Shown: positions 53,682 to 63,552, counted from the stretch's first letter. The stretch: 64,000 nt of DNA from Sediminimonas qiaohouensis DSM 21189 (GCF_000423645.1 NZ_AUIJ01000012.1:1-64000); one strand, 5' to 3'. Program-made: numbers and translations. Notes: generated by a model from the letters alone, not told the origin.

Positions 53682-54767
53682 CTAACCCTCCCGCTTTTCA
53701 AAATCGATACGCGGATCGACGAACACGTACATCAGGTCCGACAGGATACCGACGATCAGCCCGATCAACCCGAAGATAAACAATGTGCCAAAGATCACCG
53801 GGTAATCGCGCGCCACCGCCGCCTCGAAGCCCAGCCGCCCCAACCCGTCAAGCGAGAAAATCGTCTCGATGATGATCGAGCCGCCAAAGAACACCCCAAT
53901 GAACACCGCCGGGAACCCCGCGATCACGATCAGCATCGCGTTGCGGAACACGTGCCCATAGAGCACCTTGCGCTCGCTCAGGCCCTTGGCGCGGGCGGTA
54001 ATCACGTAGTGTTTCTTGATCTCGTCCAGGAAACTGTTCTTGGTCAGCAGCGTCAGCGTCGCAAACGCCGATATGGTCGAGGCCGTCACCGGCAGCGCGA
54101 TATGCCAGAAATAATCGCCCACCTTGCCCAGCAGGCTCAACTCCGACCAGTTGTCCGAAGTCAGGCCCCTGAGCGGGAAAATCTGCCAGTATGACCCGCC
54201 CGCGAACAGCACCAGCAGCAGGATGCCGAACAGGAACCCCGGTATCGCGTATGCCACGATGATCAGCCCGCTGGTCCATGTGTCGAACCGCGTGCCGTCG
54301 CGCACTGCCTTGCCGATGCCCAGCGGGATCGAGATGACGTAAGCGATCAGCGTCGACCAAAGGCCCAGAGTGATCGACACCGGCATCTTCTCCAGCACCA
54401 GGTCGATAACGCTGATCGATCGGAAATAGCTCTCGCCGAAATCCAACCGCATGTAGTTCCACATCATGCCGAAGAACCGCTGCAACGGCGGCTTGTCAAA
54501 GCCGAACTCGCGCTCCAGGTCCTCGATGAACTCGGGCGGCAGGCCCCGCGCACCGGCGTATTCGCTGTCGCCCGACATCGCGGCATTGCTGCCCGCGTCG
54601 CCCGACCCGGCGAAGCCCTGGAACACGTCGCCCTGCCCCTGCACCCGCGCTATCACCTGTTCGATAGGGCCGCCGGGGACGAATTGCACCAATGTGAAAT
54701 TGATCACCATGATCCCGATCAGCGTCGGAATGATCAGCAGCAGCCTGCGCAGTATGTAGGCGCCCAT
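53682..54767 (-). CDS. yejB: YejB, permease of the YejABEF peptide importer
   Basis: A 361-residue DppB-type permease starting [19 protein letters not shown]. It has the [13 protein letters not shown] signature, a long acidic periplasmic insert typical of YejB, GRSYFR-like text ([14 protein letters not shown]) and an EAA loop ([17 protein letters not shown]). The ATG at 54767 lies ten bases after the yejA stop; a longer frame to 54794 overlaps yejA. About six helices. Confidence 0.92.
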   Translation of the reverse strand: MGAYILRRLLLIIPTLIGIMVINFTLVQFVPGGPIEQVIARVQGQGDVFQGFAGSGDAGSNAAMSGDSEYAGARGLPPEFIEDLEREFGFDKPPLQRFFGMMWNYMRLDFGESYFRSISVIDLVLEKMPVSITLGLWSTLIAYVISIPLGIGKAVRDGTRFDTWTSGLIIVAYAIPGFLFGILLLVLFAGGSYWQIFPLRGLTSDNWSELSLLGKVGDYFWHIALPVTASTISAFATLTLLTKNSFLDEIKKHYVITARAKGLSERKVLYGHVFRNAMLIVIAGFPAVFIGVFFGGSIIIETIFSLDGLGRLGFEAAVARDYPVIFGTLFIFGLIGLIVGILSDLMYVFVDPRIDFEKREG

Positions 54768-54777
54768 CCCGGCCCCC

Positions 54778-56688
54778 TTAGCGGCGCAGCGCACCAGCGT
54801 CGATCAACGCCTGGTGCTTTTGCGGGTTGTACCACCAGATCGAGATCTCCCCCAGCCCCATCATCGGCGGGGTGTCGTCATAGGGACGCTCGAACATGTC
54901 GAAATAGGCGATGTTGTGGCTGGGCTTGTACCATTGCGGCACCCAGATATGCATCGCCCTGAGCACCCGGTCCAGCGCTGAAACCGCCACGTTCAGATCC
55001 TCGCGCGACTCGGCGTTCTCGATCGTCTTGATCAGGCTGTCCACCGCCGGGTTCGACACGCCCGCGATGTTGTTCGAGCCCTGCGCCGTGGCCGCGTCGC
55101 TGCCGAACATGCCGCGCAGCTCGATCCCCGGCGTCATCGACATGGCATAGCGCCGCGTGGTGATGTCGAAATCGAATTTCTTCTCGCGCTCCTGCAACTG
55201 CGCGCTGTCCACGCGCACGTAACGCACATCGACGCCCAACCGCTTGAGGTTCTCCACGTAGGGGTTGATGATCCGCTCGAACGAGGCGCTGTCGTTGAGG
55301 ATCTCGACGCTTAGCGGCTCGCCTGCCTCGTTGGTGCGGATGCCGCGATCGCCCACGGTCCAACCCGCCGCATCCAGCAGCCTGCTGGCCCGGCGCAGCA
55401 CCCGGCGGTCGGCCACGTCCCCCGACTTGGACTTAGCCGGGGTAAAGGCGGGCTCGGTGAACACCTCCTCGGGCAGATCATCGCGCAAGGGTTCCAGCAG
55501 GGCCAGCTCCGCCTCGCTCGGCATGCCCTCGGCCTGCAGGTCCGAGTTTTCCCAGAAACTGTCGGTGCGCTCATAGAGGCCGTAAAACAGGCTCTCGTTC
55601 GACCATTGGAAGTTGAACGCCATGGAAATCGCCTTGCGCACGCGCGGGTCACTGAATTTCTCGCGCCGCAGGTTGAACCACCAGCCCTGCGTGCCCGCCG
55701 GGCGCCCGTCGGGCAGGGTTTCCACCTTCACGTGCCCCTGCTTGATCGCCGGAAAGTTGTAGGCGGTCGCCCAGATCAGCGATTGGAACTCCTCGCGATA
55801 CGCGTAGGCGCCGCCCTTGAACGCCTCGAACGCGGTGGTGTAATCGGCAAAGTATTCCACCTTGATCCGGTCGAAATTATTCTGGCCCACGTTCACGTTC
55901 AGGTCCTTGGCCCAGTAATCGTCGCGCCGCTTATAGGTGACGGAATTGCCCGCATCCACCTCTTCAAGCATATAAGCCCCCGATCCCAAGGGCGGCTCCA
56001 GCGTCGATTCCCCGAAATCGCGGGTCTCGTAATACGCCTTGGAAAAGATCGGCAGCCCCGCCGCCGACAGCAGCAACTCCCGCAGCGCGCCATCGGGGTT
56101 GAAGGTGAATTTCACCCTGTGCTTGTCCAGCGCCTCGACCGATTTGAAATCGCGAAACAGCACCCGGTAGGAGGGCTGCCCCTTGTCGCGCAGCGCCTCG
56201 TAGGAAAACACCACATCCTCGGCCGTGACCTGGGTGCCGTCGGAAAACTCGGCTTCCGGGCGCATGTGGAAAATCACCCACTCGCGGCTTTCGGGGTATT
56301 CCACCGTGTGCGCCACCAGACCGTACATCGCGTCCGGCTCGTCCAGGCCGCCGGTCATCAGCGTGTCGAAGAACACCGTCGATAGCGCGGCGGCGTTACC
56401 CTTCAGGATATAGGGCGACAGGCTATCGAAATTGCCGAACGCCCAGGTCGAGAACTCGCCGCCCTTGGGCGCGTCCGGGTTGACGTAGTCGAAATGATCG
56501 AACCCCTCTTCGTATTTCAACTCGCCGAAGGTCGAAACGCCATGTGCCTTGATGATCGTCTGATCCCCTTCGGACGTCGCCGCCGTGGCACCCAGGCCCG
56601 CGATTAGAACCATTAGCGCGGCCAATGTGCCCCGCGCCGCGCTTGTCATGCGGCGCGCCCCGGTCTGGCTGCTGCGTGTCTGGCGCAT
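54778..56688 (-). CDS. yejA: YejA, binding protein of the YejABEF peptide importer
   Basis: A 636-residue periplasmic solute-binding protein of family 5, long as usual for YejA. The signal peptide ends near TAATS; the YejA start [20 protein letters not shown] and [13 protein letters not shown] are clear, as is [20 protein letters not shown]. Ribosome site GGGAGGAC precedes ATG 56688. It is the first gene of yejABEF. Confidence 0.93.
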   Translation of the reverse strand: MRQTRSSQTGARRMTSAARGTLAALMVLIAGLGATAATSEGDQTIIKAHGVSTFGELKYEEGFDHFDYVNPDAPKGGEFSTWAFGNFDSLSPYILKGNAAALSTVFFDTLMTGGLDEPDAMYGLVAHTVEYPESREWVIFHMRPEAEFSDGTQVTAEDVVFSYEALRDKGQPSYRVLFRDFKSVEALDKHRVKFTFNPDGALRELLLSAAGLPIFSKAYYETRDFGESTLEPPLGSGAYMLEEVDAGNSVTYKRRDDYWAKDLNVNVGQNNFDRIKVEYFADYTTAFEAFKGGAYAYREEFQSLIWATAYNFPAIKQGHVKVETLPDGRPAGTQGWWFNLRREKFSDPRVRKAISMAFNFQWSNESLFYGLYERTDSFWENSDLQAEGMPSEAELALLEPLRDDLPEEVFTEPAFTPAKSKSGDVADRRVLRRASRLLDAAGWTVGDRGIRTNEAGEPLSVEILNDSASFERIINPYVENLKRLGVDVRYVRVDSAQLQEREKKFDFDITTRRYAMSMTPGIELRGMFGSDAATAQGSNNIAGVSNPAVDSLIKTIENAESREDLNVAVSALDRVLRAMHIWVPQWYKPSHNIAYFDMFERPYDDTPPMMGLGEISIWWYNPQKHQALIDAGALRR

Positions 56689-56821
56689 CGGTTGTCCTCC
56701 CTCATGCGGATCGCGGCGCGTGGTGGCCGCCGCTCACGCTAATGGTGCGAGCGCCCCCTGTTCAAGCACCTATCGCCTCACATCGGGGTGATATGGCACC
56801 CCCGCCCCCAAGGACAAGCCA

Positions 56822-56853
56822 AAGGCCGCCCTTCCGGGGGGAAGAACGGCCTT
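56822..56853 (-). terminator. Two-part hairpin
   Basis: An outer 7-bp stem AAGGCCG / CGGCCTT encloses an inner 5-bp stem CTTCC / GGAAG with loop GGGG. It lies about 250 bases beyond the cytochrome cy stop and upstream of yejA; it may end transcription entering the yej operon. Confidence 0.55.
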
Positions 56854-56975
56854 CGTATCTGCAATGCGTAACAAAGGGCACCGCCCGACCGCGGGTGGGC
56901 GCGCCAATGGTATGTGCAAGGCACTTTATGGTGCCGCCACATCGAACGATGTGTTCAGAAAACCGGACGTTGAAA

Positions 56976-57038
56976 AGCGCCCACCCGTTCGGGCGGACGG
57001 GCGCTGCCCGGCGGCGCTGCGCGCCTTGATTGCCGGGC
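56976..57038. repeat. REP-like repeat (family 3), copy 1
   Basis: Two adjacent GC-rich hairpins: AGCGCCC (56976) with GGGCGCT (56999), holding CCCG-TT-CGGG inside, and GCCCGGC (57006) with GCCGGGC (57032). The sequence between, GGCGCTGCGCGCCTTGATT, resembles REP elements of roseobacters. A related copy lies at 61700. It is 60 bases beyond the cytochrome cy stop. Confidence 0.6.
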
Positions 57039-57098
57039 TGGCGCGTTGGCTGAGTGGCCGCAAGCAGCCCCAGCCAAATCACGCGTCACCGACGTGCC

Positions 57099-57620
57099 TT
57101 ATTCGGAAACGCTCTCGAGATAGGCGATCACGTTGGCGCGGTCCTCGATGTCGCCCAGACCGGCAAAGCCCATCTTTGTGCCCGGCGCATAGCCTGACGG
57201 GTCTTCCAGGAACCCGTTCAGGTTCTCGGGCGACCACACATCGGCCACCTCGACCAGCGCGCCGGAATAGCCAAAGCCATCCACGCTGCCCACGTCGCGC
57301 CCAACCACGCCATAAAGGTGCGGCCCGGTGCTGTTGGCGCCATCCTCAAGCTTGTGACAGGCGCGGCACTTGTTGAAAACGCGCTCGCCCTTGCCCGGAT
57401 CGGCCGATGCGAACACTTCGCTGAAATCGGGGGCGGCCTCTTCCTCTTCGGCGGGCGCGTCCGATTCCGCGGTTTCGATCACGTAGCCCTGGGCGTGCTC
57501 TTCGCCGTGGCCTCCGCCCATACTATAGAGCGTCTCAGCCGCCCAGTTGCCCAGCAGGAACACCAAAAGCGCCCCGCAGAACGCACCGAGGGTCTTGGTT
57601 AAGGTCATCGTGTCAAGCAT
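57099..57620 (-). CDS. cycY: Membrane-anchored cytochrome cy (c552 type)
   Basis: A 173-residue cytochrome with an uncleaved N-terminal helix (LGAFCGALLVFLLGNWAAETL), an acidic linker rich in E and A, and one heme site CRACHKLEDG with methionine ligand in GTKMGFAGL. The MLDTMTLTK start matches cytochrome cy, which carries electrons from bc1 to cbb3 oxidase; both are in this window. The ATG at 57620 fits that start; longer frames begin in the divergent gene's leader. Confidence 0.9.
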   Translation of the reverse strand: MLDTMTLTKTLGAFCGALLVFLLGNWAAETLYSMGGGHGEEHAQGYVIETAESDAPAEEEEAAPDFSEVFASADPGKGERVFNKCRACHKLEDGANSTGPHLYGVVGRDVGSVDGFGYSGALVEVADVWSPENLNGFLEDPSGYAPGTKMGFAGLGDIEDRANVIAYLESVSE

Positions 57621-57741
57621 GTCTCGCCCGTCCGTTTCCAAATCTCTTGCGCGGTATCTATCCGCTTCCCCTTGTCCAGTGCAAGGTGTAGTTTGCGCGA
57701 CCAAGCAACCAAGTGAGCAAAAACAACAGGAAATCCACCAC

Positions 57742-58575
57742 ATGACCAACCGCATCGCGTTTCAGGGAGAACCGGGCGCCTATTCGCACCAGGCCTGTCA
57801 CTCCGCCCGCCCCGACATGGAGGCGCTGCCCTGCCGCACCTTCGAGGACGCGATCGAGGCGGTACGCGAGGGGCGCGCGGACCTGGCGATGCTGCCGGTA
57901 GAAAACTCGACCTACGGGCGCGTGGCCGACATTCATTCACTGCTACCCAATTCGGGCCTGCACATCATCGACGAGGCGTTCGTGCGCGTGCATATCAACC
58001 TTCTGGCGCTTCCCGGCACGCGTCTTGAACAGGTCACCCACGCCATGAGCCACACCGTGCTGCTGGGCCAGTGCAAGGATTTCCTGCGCCGCCACGACAT
58101 CCACCGCGTAACCGGCGCCGACACCGCCGGCTCGGCCAAGCTGGTCGCCGAAAAGGGCGACCCAACGCTGGCCGCTCTGGCGGGTGATCTGGCTGGCGAG
58201 ATCTACGGACTCGACCTGCTGGCCCGCCACATCGAGGACCACCAGAACAACACGACGCGCTTTTTGCTGATGTCGCGCGAGCCGGACCATTCCCGCCGCG
58301 GCACCGCCGGAATGATGACCAGCTTCGTGTTCGAAGTGCGCAATATCCCCGCCGCGCTTTACAAGGCGATGGGCGGCTTTGCCACCAACGGCGTCAACAT
58401 GACCAAGCTGGAAAGCTACATGATCGACGGCTCGTTCACCGCGACGCAGTTCTACGCCGATATCGAAGGCCACCCCGAGGACGACAACGTGCGCCTCGCG
58501 CTGGACGAGCTGGATTATTTCACCTCGCATATCAGCATCCTGGGCGTCTACCCGGCCGACCCGCAACGGTACTGA
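57742..58575 (+). CDS. pheA: Prephenate dehydratase
   Basis: A 277-residue enzyme of phenylalanine synthesis that makes phenylpyruvate from prephenate. It opens RIAFQGEPGAYSHQACH; the catalytic TRF motif is in NNTTRFLLMSR. The C-terminal ACT domain with ESYMIDGSFTATQFYADIEG senses phenylalanine. No chorismate mutase domain is present, so it is the monofunctional form. It is divergent from cytochrome cy with a 121-base gap. Confidence 0.95.
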   Translation: MTNRIAFQGEPGAYSHQACHSARPDMEALPCRTFEDAIEAVREGRADLAMLPVENSTYGRVADIHSLLPNSGLHIIDEAFVRVHINLLALPGTRLEQVTHAMSHTVLLGQCKDFLRRHDIHRVTGADTAGSAKLVAEKGDPTLAALAGDLAGEIYGLDLLARHIEDHQNNTTRFLLMSREPDHSRRGTAGMMTSFVFEVRNIPAALYKAMGGFATNGVNMTKLESYMIDGSFTATQFYADIEGHPEDDNVRLALDELDYFTSHISILGVYPADPQRY

Positions 58576-58716
58576 AGCAGCCCCGGGAATGCACCCTTGA
58601 CGGGCGTTGCCGCGCATACCTGTTAAGATCGTTCGATACCCCGGCTCAGTTTTCCACCCGTCGCGCGGCGACGGGACGCGTCCGCCCGCCCCAAGGCGGC
58701 CGCGGGTCAATGCCCC

Positions 58717-59790
58717 TCAATGCCCCTTGGAATCGTCCGCCCCGCCACCGCGCCCGCCGCAGACCGGGCACCCCTCGCGCGGGCGCAACGCGATGTTCCG
58801 CGTCTCGGCATAGAGCGCGTCATAGATCATCATTCGCCCCCTCAGCGGCGCGCCCGCCCCGGTGATCGCCTTGACCGCCTCGACCGCCATCATCGATCCA
58901 ACCACACCGGGCAGCGGCGCCAACACCCCCGCCTCGGCGCAACTAGGCGCCAGCCCCGGCGCCGGGCGCTCGGGGAACACGCATTCATAGCACGGCCCGC
59001 CCCGCGCCGGATCGAACAGGCTCACCTGCCCTTCCCACTGCGACAATGCGCCTGAAATCAACGGCTTGCCCTGCGCCACCGCCGCCGCGTTGGCCAGGTA
59101 GCGCGCATCGAAATTGTCGGTGCCGTCGATCACCAGGTCATACTCGGCAAACAGATCTTCCGCGATCTCTTCGGTCAGGTGCCGCTGGTAGGGGCGCACC
59201 TCGACATGCGGGTTCTGCGCCCGCATCGCCGCCTGTGCCGAAGCCACCTTGGCCGTGCCGATCGCCGCGTCGGGGTGAATCACCTGCCGCTGCAGGTTGG
59301 AATTCTCGACAACGTCATCGTCGATCACCCCGATCGTACCCACCCCCGCCGCGGCCAGGTAAGTCAGCACCGGCGCGCCAAGACCCCCGGCCCCGGTCAC
59401 CAGAACCCGCGAGGATTTCAGCCGTTTCTGCCCGGTGCCGCCAATCTCGTGCAACACGATATGGCGCGCATACCGCTCTAGCTCGACCTGCGAAAACGCG
59501 CCGGGCTGCGCCCCCTGCGCGGGGCGCTCCGCCTCCCGTGCACGCGCCCGCACAAAGCGCAACGCCGCCGCGTAGCCCGCGATCAACGCGCCAAAGCCCC
59601 CCACCAGCAGCCACAATTCCACGCGTCCGCCTGTCGCCACCCGAATCGGATGCCCGAACGGCAGCACCAAATGCGCCAGAACCACCGCCGCCCACAGCCC
59701 CGCAATCATGCCCCAGCGCAGCCGCCGGGGCGCGCCCATCGCCACGCCGATGCCCCACAGGGCCGCCGCCATCACCAGAACCAGCAGCAT
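58717..59790 (-). CDS. moeB: MoeB/ThiF-type adenylyltransferase with N-terminal membrane region
   Basis: A 357-residue protein. Residues about 1-85 form three hydrophobic helices joined by basic loops. From about 100 on is a normal MoeB: YARHIVLHEIGGTGQKRL, GAGGLGAPVL, DDDVVENSNLQRQVIH, the CxxC pairs CYEC and CPVC for zinc, and DGTDNFDARY. It adenylates the C-terminus of a ubiquitin-like sulfur carrier such as MoaD or ThiS. The ATG shares a base with the dut stop (TGATG). Membrane anchoring is unusual for the E. coli-type enzyme. Confidence 0.88.
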   Translation of the reverse strand: MLLVLVMAAALWGIGVAMGAPRRLRWGMIAGLWAAVVLAHLVLPFGHPIRVATGGRVELWLLVGGFGALIAGYAAALRFVRARAREAERPAQGAQPGAFSQVELERYARHIVLHEIGGTGQKRLKSSRVLVTGAGGLGAPVLTYLAAAGVGTIGVIDDDVVENSNLQRQVIHPDAAIGTAKVASAQAAMRAQNPHVEVRPYQRHLTEEIAEDLFAEYDLVIDGTDNFDARYLANAAAVAQGKPLISGALSQWEGQVSLFDPARGGPCYECVFPERPAPGLAPSCAEAGVLAPLPGVVGSMMAVEAVKAITGAGAPLRGRMMIYDALYAETRNIALRPREGCPVCGGRGGGADDSKGH

Positions 59791-60245
59791 CAGCCCCGCC
59801 CGGTCGAGCCGAAACCGCCCGCCCCGCGCGTGCTCTCGCCCAGCGCCTCGACCGGCTCGAACCGCACCTGCACCACCGGCGCCACCACCATCTGCGCGAT
59901 CCGGTCGCCGTGGTCGATCTCGAATGCCTCGCTGCTGGTGTTCAGCATGATCACCCCCAGCGGCCCGCGATAATCGCTGTCGATGGTGCCGGGGCTGTTG
60001 GGCAGAGTGATGCCATGGGTCAACGCCAGCCCCGAGCGCGGCCGCACCTGCACCTCGTACCCCGTAGGGATCTCCAGGCGCAAACCCGTCGGCACCAGCG
60101 CCCGCGCCCCCGGCGACAGGACAATCCCCTGCCGGTCAGCGAAATTGGCCCGCAGATCGGCCCCCGCCGCCCCGTCACTCTCGTACCGGGGCAGGGGCAT
60201 CTCGCGATCGGCGCCCGCGTCCCACGTTATCCGCACCGTGACCAT
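59790..60245 (-). CDS. dut: dUTP diphosphatase
   Basis: A 151-residue trimeric dUTPase. Motifs 1 to 5 are visible: [18 protein letters not shown] (PRSGLA), [25 protein letters not shown] and the glycine-rich end [12 protein letters not shown]. It removes dUTP and supplies dUMP for dTMP synthesis. The ATG at 60245 is used; one codon upstream is a GTG. It lies between coaBC and moeB in one transcription unit. Confidence 0.96.
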   Translation of the reverse strand: MVTVRITWDAGADREMPLPRYESDGAAGADLRANFADRQGIVLSPGARALVPTGLRLEIPTGYEVQVRPRSGLALTHGITLPNSPGTIDSDYRGPLGVIMLNTSSEAFEIDHGDRIAQMVVAPVVQVRFEPVEALGESTRGAGGFGSTGRG

Positions 60246-60253
60246 CACCGCTC

Positions 60254-60290
60254 CTTCATCTTGCCCAAAATACTCCCGCCGGAGGCTCCC
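60254..60290 (+). repeat. Intergenic repeat family 1, copy 5 (short)
   Basis: TTCATCTTGCCCAAAATACTCCCGCCGGAGGCTCCC (given in two parts: TTCATCTTGCCCAAAATACT, then CCCGCCGGAGGCTCCC) fills the gap between coaBC and dut. The terminal hairpin of other copies is missing. Confidence 0.65.
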
Positions 60291-60295
60291 CGCCC

Positions 60296-61489
60296 TCAGG
60301 CCAGCGCCTCCGCCAGCCGCTGCGCAAGGCGCCGCGCCACCAAGGCCTTGTTCATACGCGGCCAGTCCTCGACGCCCTCGCCGGTGACCAGGTGCACGGC
60401 GTTCTCGGTGCCGCCCATGATGCCGGTCGCCGGGCTCACGTCATTGGCCACGATCCAGTCGCATCCCTTGCGCACCCGCTTGGCGGTTGCGTTGTCGATC
60501 ACGTCGCAAGTCTCGGCGGCAAACCCCACCACCAGGCCCGGCCGCCCCTCGCCCATCTGCGCCACCTGCGCCAGGATGTCGGGGTTTTCCGCGAGCTCCA
60601 GCACCGGCAGGGCGCCGGCCTGCTTCTTGATCTTGGCCTCGCTCTGCGCCGTGACGCGCCAATCAGCCACCGCCGCCGCGAACACCGCCGCATCGGCCGG
60701 CAGCGCCGTCTGCACCGCCTCCAGCATCTGCGCGGCGGTTTGCACCCGCACCACCTCCACGCCACCGGGCGGGGGCACATCGGCGGGACCGGTGATAAAC
60801 ACCACGTCCGCGCCCAGCGCCGCCAGCGCCCGCGCGATCGCGGTGCCCTGCGCCCCGGACGAGCGGTTGGCGATATAGCGCACCGGGTCGATCGGCTCAT
60901 GCGTCGGGCCCGACGTGACCAGCACCCGCTTGCCCGCCAGCGGCCCCGCCGCCAGCCGCGCCGCTATCGCCTCGACAATCTCCTCGGGCTCGGCCATCCG
61001 GCCCGGGCCATGCTCGCCGCAGGCCATGTCGCCCGCGTTGGGGCCAATCAGCGCAACCCCGTCGCCCTTCAGCCATTCGCAATTTCGCTGCGTCGCCGGG
61101 TGCTGCCACATCCGCACGTTCATCGCCGGCGCGATCAGCACCGGCGTGTCCGTGGCCAGCAACAGCGTCGTCGCCAGATCGCTCGCATGCCCCTGCGCCA
61201 TCTTCGCCATCAGGTCCGCCGTCGCCGGCGCCACCACCACCAGATCGGCGCTGCGCGAAAGCTGGATATGGCCCATCTCGGCTTCCTTTGTCAGATCGAA
61301 CAAATCCTCGTGCACCGCCTCACCGGCCAGCGCCGACACCGACAGCGGCGTCACGAACTGCGCGCCCGCCCGCGTCAGGACCGGGCTGACATCCGCCCCC
61401 TGCCCCCTCAACAGCCGGATCAGCTCCAGCGTCTTGTAGGCCGCGATGCCGCCGCCAATGACCAGTAATATCCGCTTGCCCGCCAGCAT
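60296..61489 (-). CDS. coaBC: CoaBC, phosphopantothenoylcysteine synthase/decarboxylase
   Basis: A 397-residue bifunctional enzyme for two steps of coenzyme A synthesis. The N-terminal flavoprotein decarboxylase (CoaC) has [36 protein letters not shown] and [12 protein letters not shown]; the C-terminal synthase (CoaB) has [18 protein letters not shown] and [13 protein letters not shown], plus AAVADWRV and the lysine KIKK. The ATG at 61489 has GGGGGA upstream; the ATG at 61510 is the alternative. Confidence 0.95.
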   Translation of the reverse strand: MLAGKRILLVIGGGIAAYKTLELIRLLRGQGADVSPVLTRAGAQFVTPLSVSALAGEAVHEDLFDLTKEAEMGHIQLSRSADLVVVAPATADLMAKMAQGHASDLATTLLLATDTPVLIAPAMNVRMWQHPATQRNCEWLKGDGVALIGPNAGDMACGEHGPGRMAEPEEIVEAIAARLAAGPLAGKRVLVTSGPTHEPIDPVRYIANRSSGAQGTAIARALAALGADVVFITGPADVPPPGGVEVVRVQTAAQMLEAVQTALPADAAVFAAAVADWRVTAQSEAKIKKQAGALPVLELAENPDILAQVAQMGEGRPGLVVGFAAETCDVIDNATAKRVRKGCDWIVANDVSPATGIMGGTENAVHLVTGEGVEDWPRMNKALVARRLAQRLAEALA

Positions 61490-61699
61490 GATCGCCCGTC
61501 CCCCAGACATGATGCCCCGACACTAGAACCCGCCGCGCCGATTGTGAACCTCTCATGGCTACTGCAGCGCTATTCCGGCGGGGATGCAAAGCGCAAGCCG
61601 GGCGCGCGCCTGCCCGTGGGATGGCGCTGCAACGACCGAGCTGGTCACTTTATCCCCCCACATACATCCTCTCTATCAATGGCAGTGCCACACCTCCAA

Positions 61700-61776
61700 A
61701 GCGCCAGCCCGCCGGGACGGGCAGGCGCTCGCGCGGCGCCTTCGGCGCTATTCGCGCGCGCCACTCGCGCCGCCCG
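61700..61776. repeat. REP-like repeat (family 3), copy 2
   Basis: AGCGCC (61700) pairs with GGCGCT near 61724, with GCCCG/CGGGC inside; GCGCGGCGCCTTCGGCGCTATT follows in the same place as GCGGCGCTGCGCGCCTTGATT in copy 1. It lies directly after the stop of the ChaN-like gene. Confidence 0.5.
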
Positions 61777-62577
61777 CTACTGGAACGCCGCGCAGGGGTC
61801 TTCGCGCTCGGCCGGGGCGGCGTAGCGCACCGCGTCAAAGCCGCCTTCGGGCGCCACGCCCGCCTCGCCCTGGCCCAGCGCGAACACGGACACCTCCGGC
61901 CGCACCCGTTCCAGCACCGCGGGAACGCCCCAATCACGCCGCGCATGGCCGTTGCCGGTAATCACCACCACCGGCGCGCCCGCCTCATTCAGCGCGCGTA
62001 GCGCCGCGCGCGCCAGTTCCGCATCGCGCAGCCGCTGCAGGCCCACCATCCCCGGCAGCATCACCTCGGGCAGGGCATCGCAATGCGCCGCCATCTGCAT
62101 CGCCTCGCGCGCCGCCTGCTGCCCACGCGGCAGCGGATCACGCAAGCCATAGGCACCGGCATCACCGCCGAAATACGCGGCCACGCCCTCTTGCATCGCC
62201 TTTCGCGCCTGCGCACGCGGCACCGCGGCACCGTATACGCGCGCGCCCGGCGCGGCGGTGAAAATGGGATGATACATCGTGAAATCGGGCCACCCCGTCT
62301 CGGCCCAATCGAGCGCCCGCGCCAGCGCCTCCGCTTTGCCGCGATTGTCCGGCGTAACGCGCGCCGCCTGCGCCTGCGTCAGCATCTCGAACACCAGTGC
62401 CGCGGGCTGCACAGCCGCCACCGCCCCGGCCTGCGCGGCGTGATGGGCGGGATTGTCATGCACCTCGCCCAGGATCACCACCTGCGCCGCGCGCATCCGC
62501 TCCAGCATGCCAACATCCAGCCCCGCCCATACCGGGGCCGCGGTCAGCAGCGCCGCAATATATGCAAATACCCTCAT
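61777..62577 (-). CDS. ChaN-family heme/iron-regulated protein
   Basis: A 266-residue exported protein with signal peptide (about residues 1-18, ending APVWA). The ChaN-like domain (PF04187) shows LGEVHDNPAHHAAQ near the N-terminus, ALVFEMLTQAQ, FTMYHPIFTAAPG and the late motif VVITGNGHARRDWGVP. Family members bind heme or act as TIKI-like metal hydrolases. No lipobox cysteine is seen. Its ATG overlaps the rpoH stop by four bases (ATGA), so translation is coupled to the heat-shock sigma factor. Confidence 0.85.
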   Translation of the reverse strand: MRVFAYIAALLTAAPVWAGLDVGMLERMRAAQVVILGEVHDNPAHHAAQAGAVAAVQPAALVFEMLTQAQAARVTPDNRGKAEALARALDWAETGWPDFTMYHPIFTAAPGARVYGAAVPRAQARKAMQEGVAAYFGGDAGAYGLRDPLPRGQQAAREAMQMAAHCDALPEVMLPGMVGLQRLRDAELARAALRALNEAGAPVVVITGNGHARRDWGVPAVLERVRPEVSVFALGQGEAGVAPEGGFDAVRYAAPAEREDPCAAFQ

Positions 62578-63452
62578 ACGAGGAATTCATGCACCTCGCG
62601 CGCATGGCTTTCAAGCGACTTGCGCATCTTCGCGAACGCCGCCGCCTCCAGTTGCCGAACCCGCTCCTTGCTCAGCTTCAGCTCGGCGCCAAGGCTCTCC
62701 AGCGTCCTGGGCGCATCGCGCAGCTTGCGCTCGCGTACGATGAACCGCTCGCGCTCATTGAGCGCCGACATCGCCTCGACCAGCCACGCGCGCAGCGCCT
62801 CGGTGTCATGGGCGTTTTCGACGATCTCGGCGGCCTGCGTGCCCTCGTCCTCGATCGTGTCGATCCACTCGCGGCCCTCATCCTCGACCGATTGCGTGGC
62901 GTTGAGGCTGAAATCCGAACCCGAAAGCCGCCCTTCCATCATCTCCACGTCATGCAGGGGCACGCCCACCTCGGTGGAAATCGCCTGCCGCATCTGGTGG
63001 CGGTCCAGTTCCTCGCCCCGCGCCATCGCCTCGCGTTCCAGCCGCGCCTGAACCCGGCGCAGGTTGAAAAACAGGCTCTTCTGGCTGCTGGTGGAGCCGG
63101 TGCGCACCATCGACCAGTTGCGCATCACGTAGTCCTGGATGCTGGCCTTGATCCACCACACCGCGTAGGTCGAGAACCGCACCCCGCGATCGGGGTCGAA
63201 CTTGTCCGCCGCCTTCATCAGGCCAAGGCCCGCCTCCTGGATCAGATCGTTCATGGGGGCGCCATAGCGCTTGAACTTGGACGCCATGGAAATCGCCAGC
63301 CGCATGTAGGCGGTGATCAGGCGATGCAAGGCCTCCTCGTCGCGCTCATCACGCCACGCATAGGCCAGTTTCAATTCCGTCTCGGCGTCAAGAAGCTCTG
63401 CTTTCATGGCGCGGCGCGACATGCTGGTGTCGTATTGTCCGTCAAGTGCCAT
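62574..63452 (-). CDS. rpoH2: RNA polymerase sigma-32 factor, RpoH2 type
   Basis: A 292-residue sigma factor. Region 2 has LITAYMRLAISMASKFKRYG, NDLIQEAGLGLMKAADKFD and FSTYAVWWIKASIQDYVM; the RpoH box QKSLFFNLRR is present; region 4 has ESLGAELKLSKERVRQLEAAA. The start MALDGQYDTSM resembles the second RpoH of Rhodobacter, which serves oxidative and singlet-oxygen stress. A TGATCC-type promoter upstream fits control by an RpoE-like factor. Distinguishing RpoH1 from RpoH2 by eye is not certain. Confidence 0.88.
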   Translation of the reverse strand: MALDGQYDTSMSRRAMKAELLDAETELKLAYAWRDERDEEALHRLITAYMRLAISMASKFKRYGAPMNDLIQEAGLGLMKAADKFDPDRGVRFSTYAVWWIKASIQDYVMRNWSMVRTGSTSSQKSLFFNLRRVQARLEREAMARGEELDRHQMRQAISTEVGVPLHDVEMMEGRLSGSDFSLNATQSVEDEGREWIDTIEDEGTQAAEIVENAHDTEALRAWLVEAMSALNERERFIVRERKLRDAPRTLESLGAELKLSKERVRQLEAAAFAKMRKSLESHAREVHEFLV

Positions 63453-63526
63453 ATCATTACCCCCAGTCTGCAAGGCCCATGACCGTCGAAGGCGAAGGGC
63501 CTCTTTGCTAGTGTCACGCAGAATGC

Positions 63527-63552
63527 TACGCAGGCCTAGCGGGGATGGATCA
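63527..63552 (-). promoter_or_regulatory. RpoE-like promoter upstream of rpoH
   Basis: On the minus strand TGATCC (63552-63547) is followed after 17 bases by GTA (63529-63527). This resembles the ECF RpoE promoters described in Rhodobacter (TGATCC box), which include the rpoH2 promoter. It would give a leader of roughly 65-70 bases before the ATG at 63452. Confidence 0.5.

Larger units (their letters stand above)
56689..57098. other. Intergenic region, 410 bases, with hairpins and a REP-like repeat
   Basis: Between yejA and the cytochrome cy gene (both minus strand) no gene is recognised. A hairpin at 56822-56853 and a REP-like double hairpin at 56976-57038 are present, listed separately. 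The first ~130 bases should hold the yejA promoter, which I cannot define. Confidence 0.55.
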
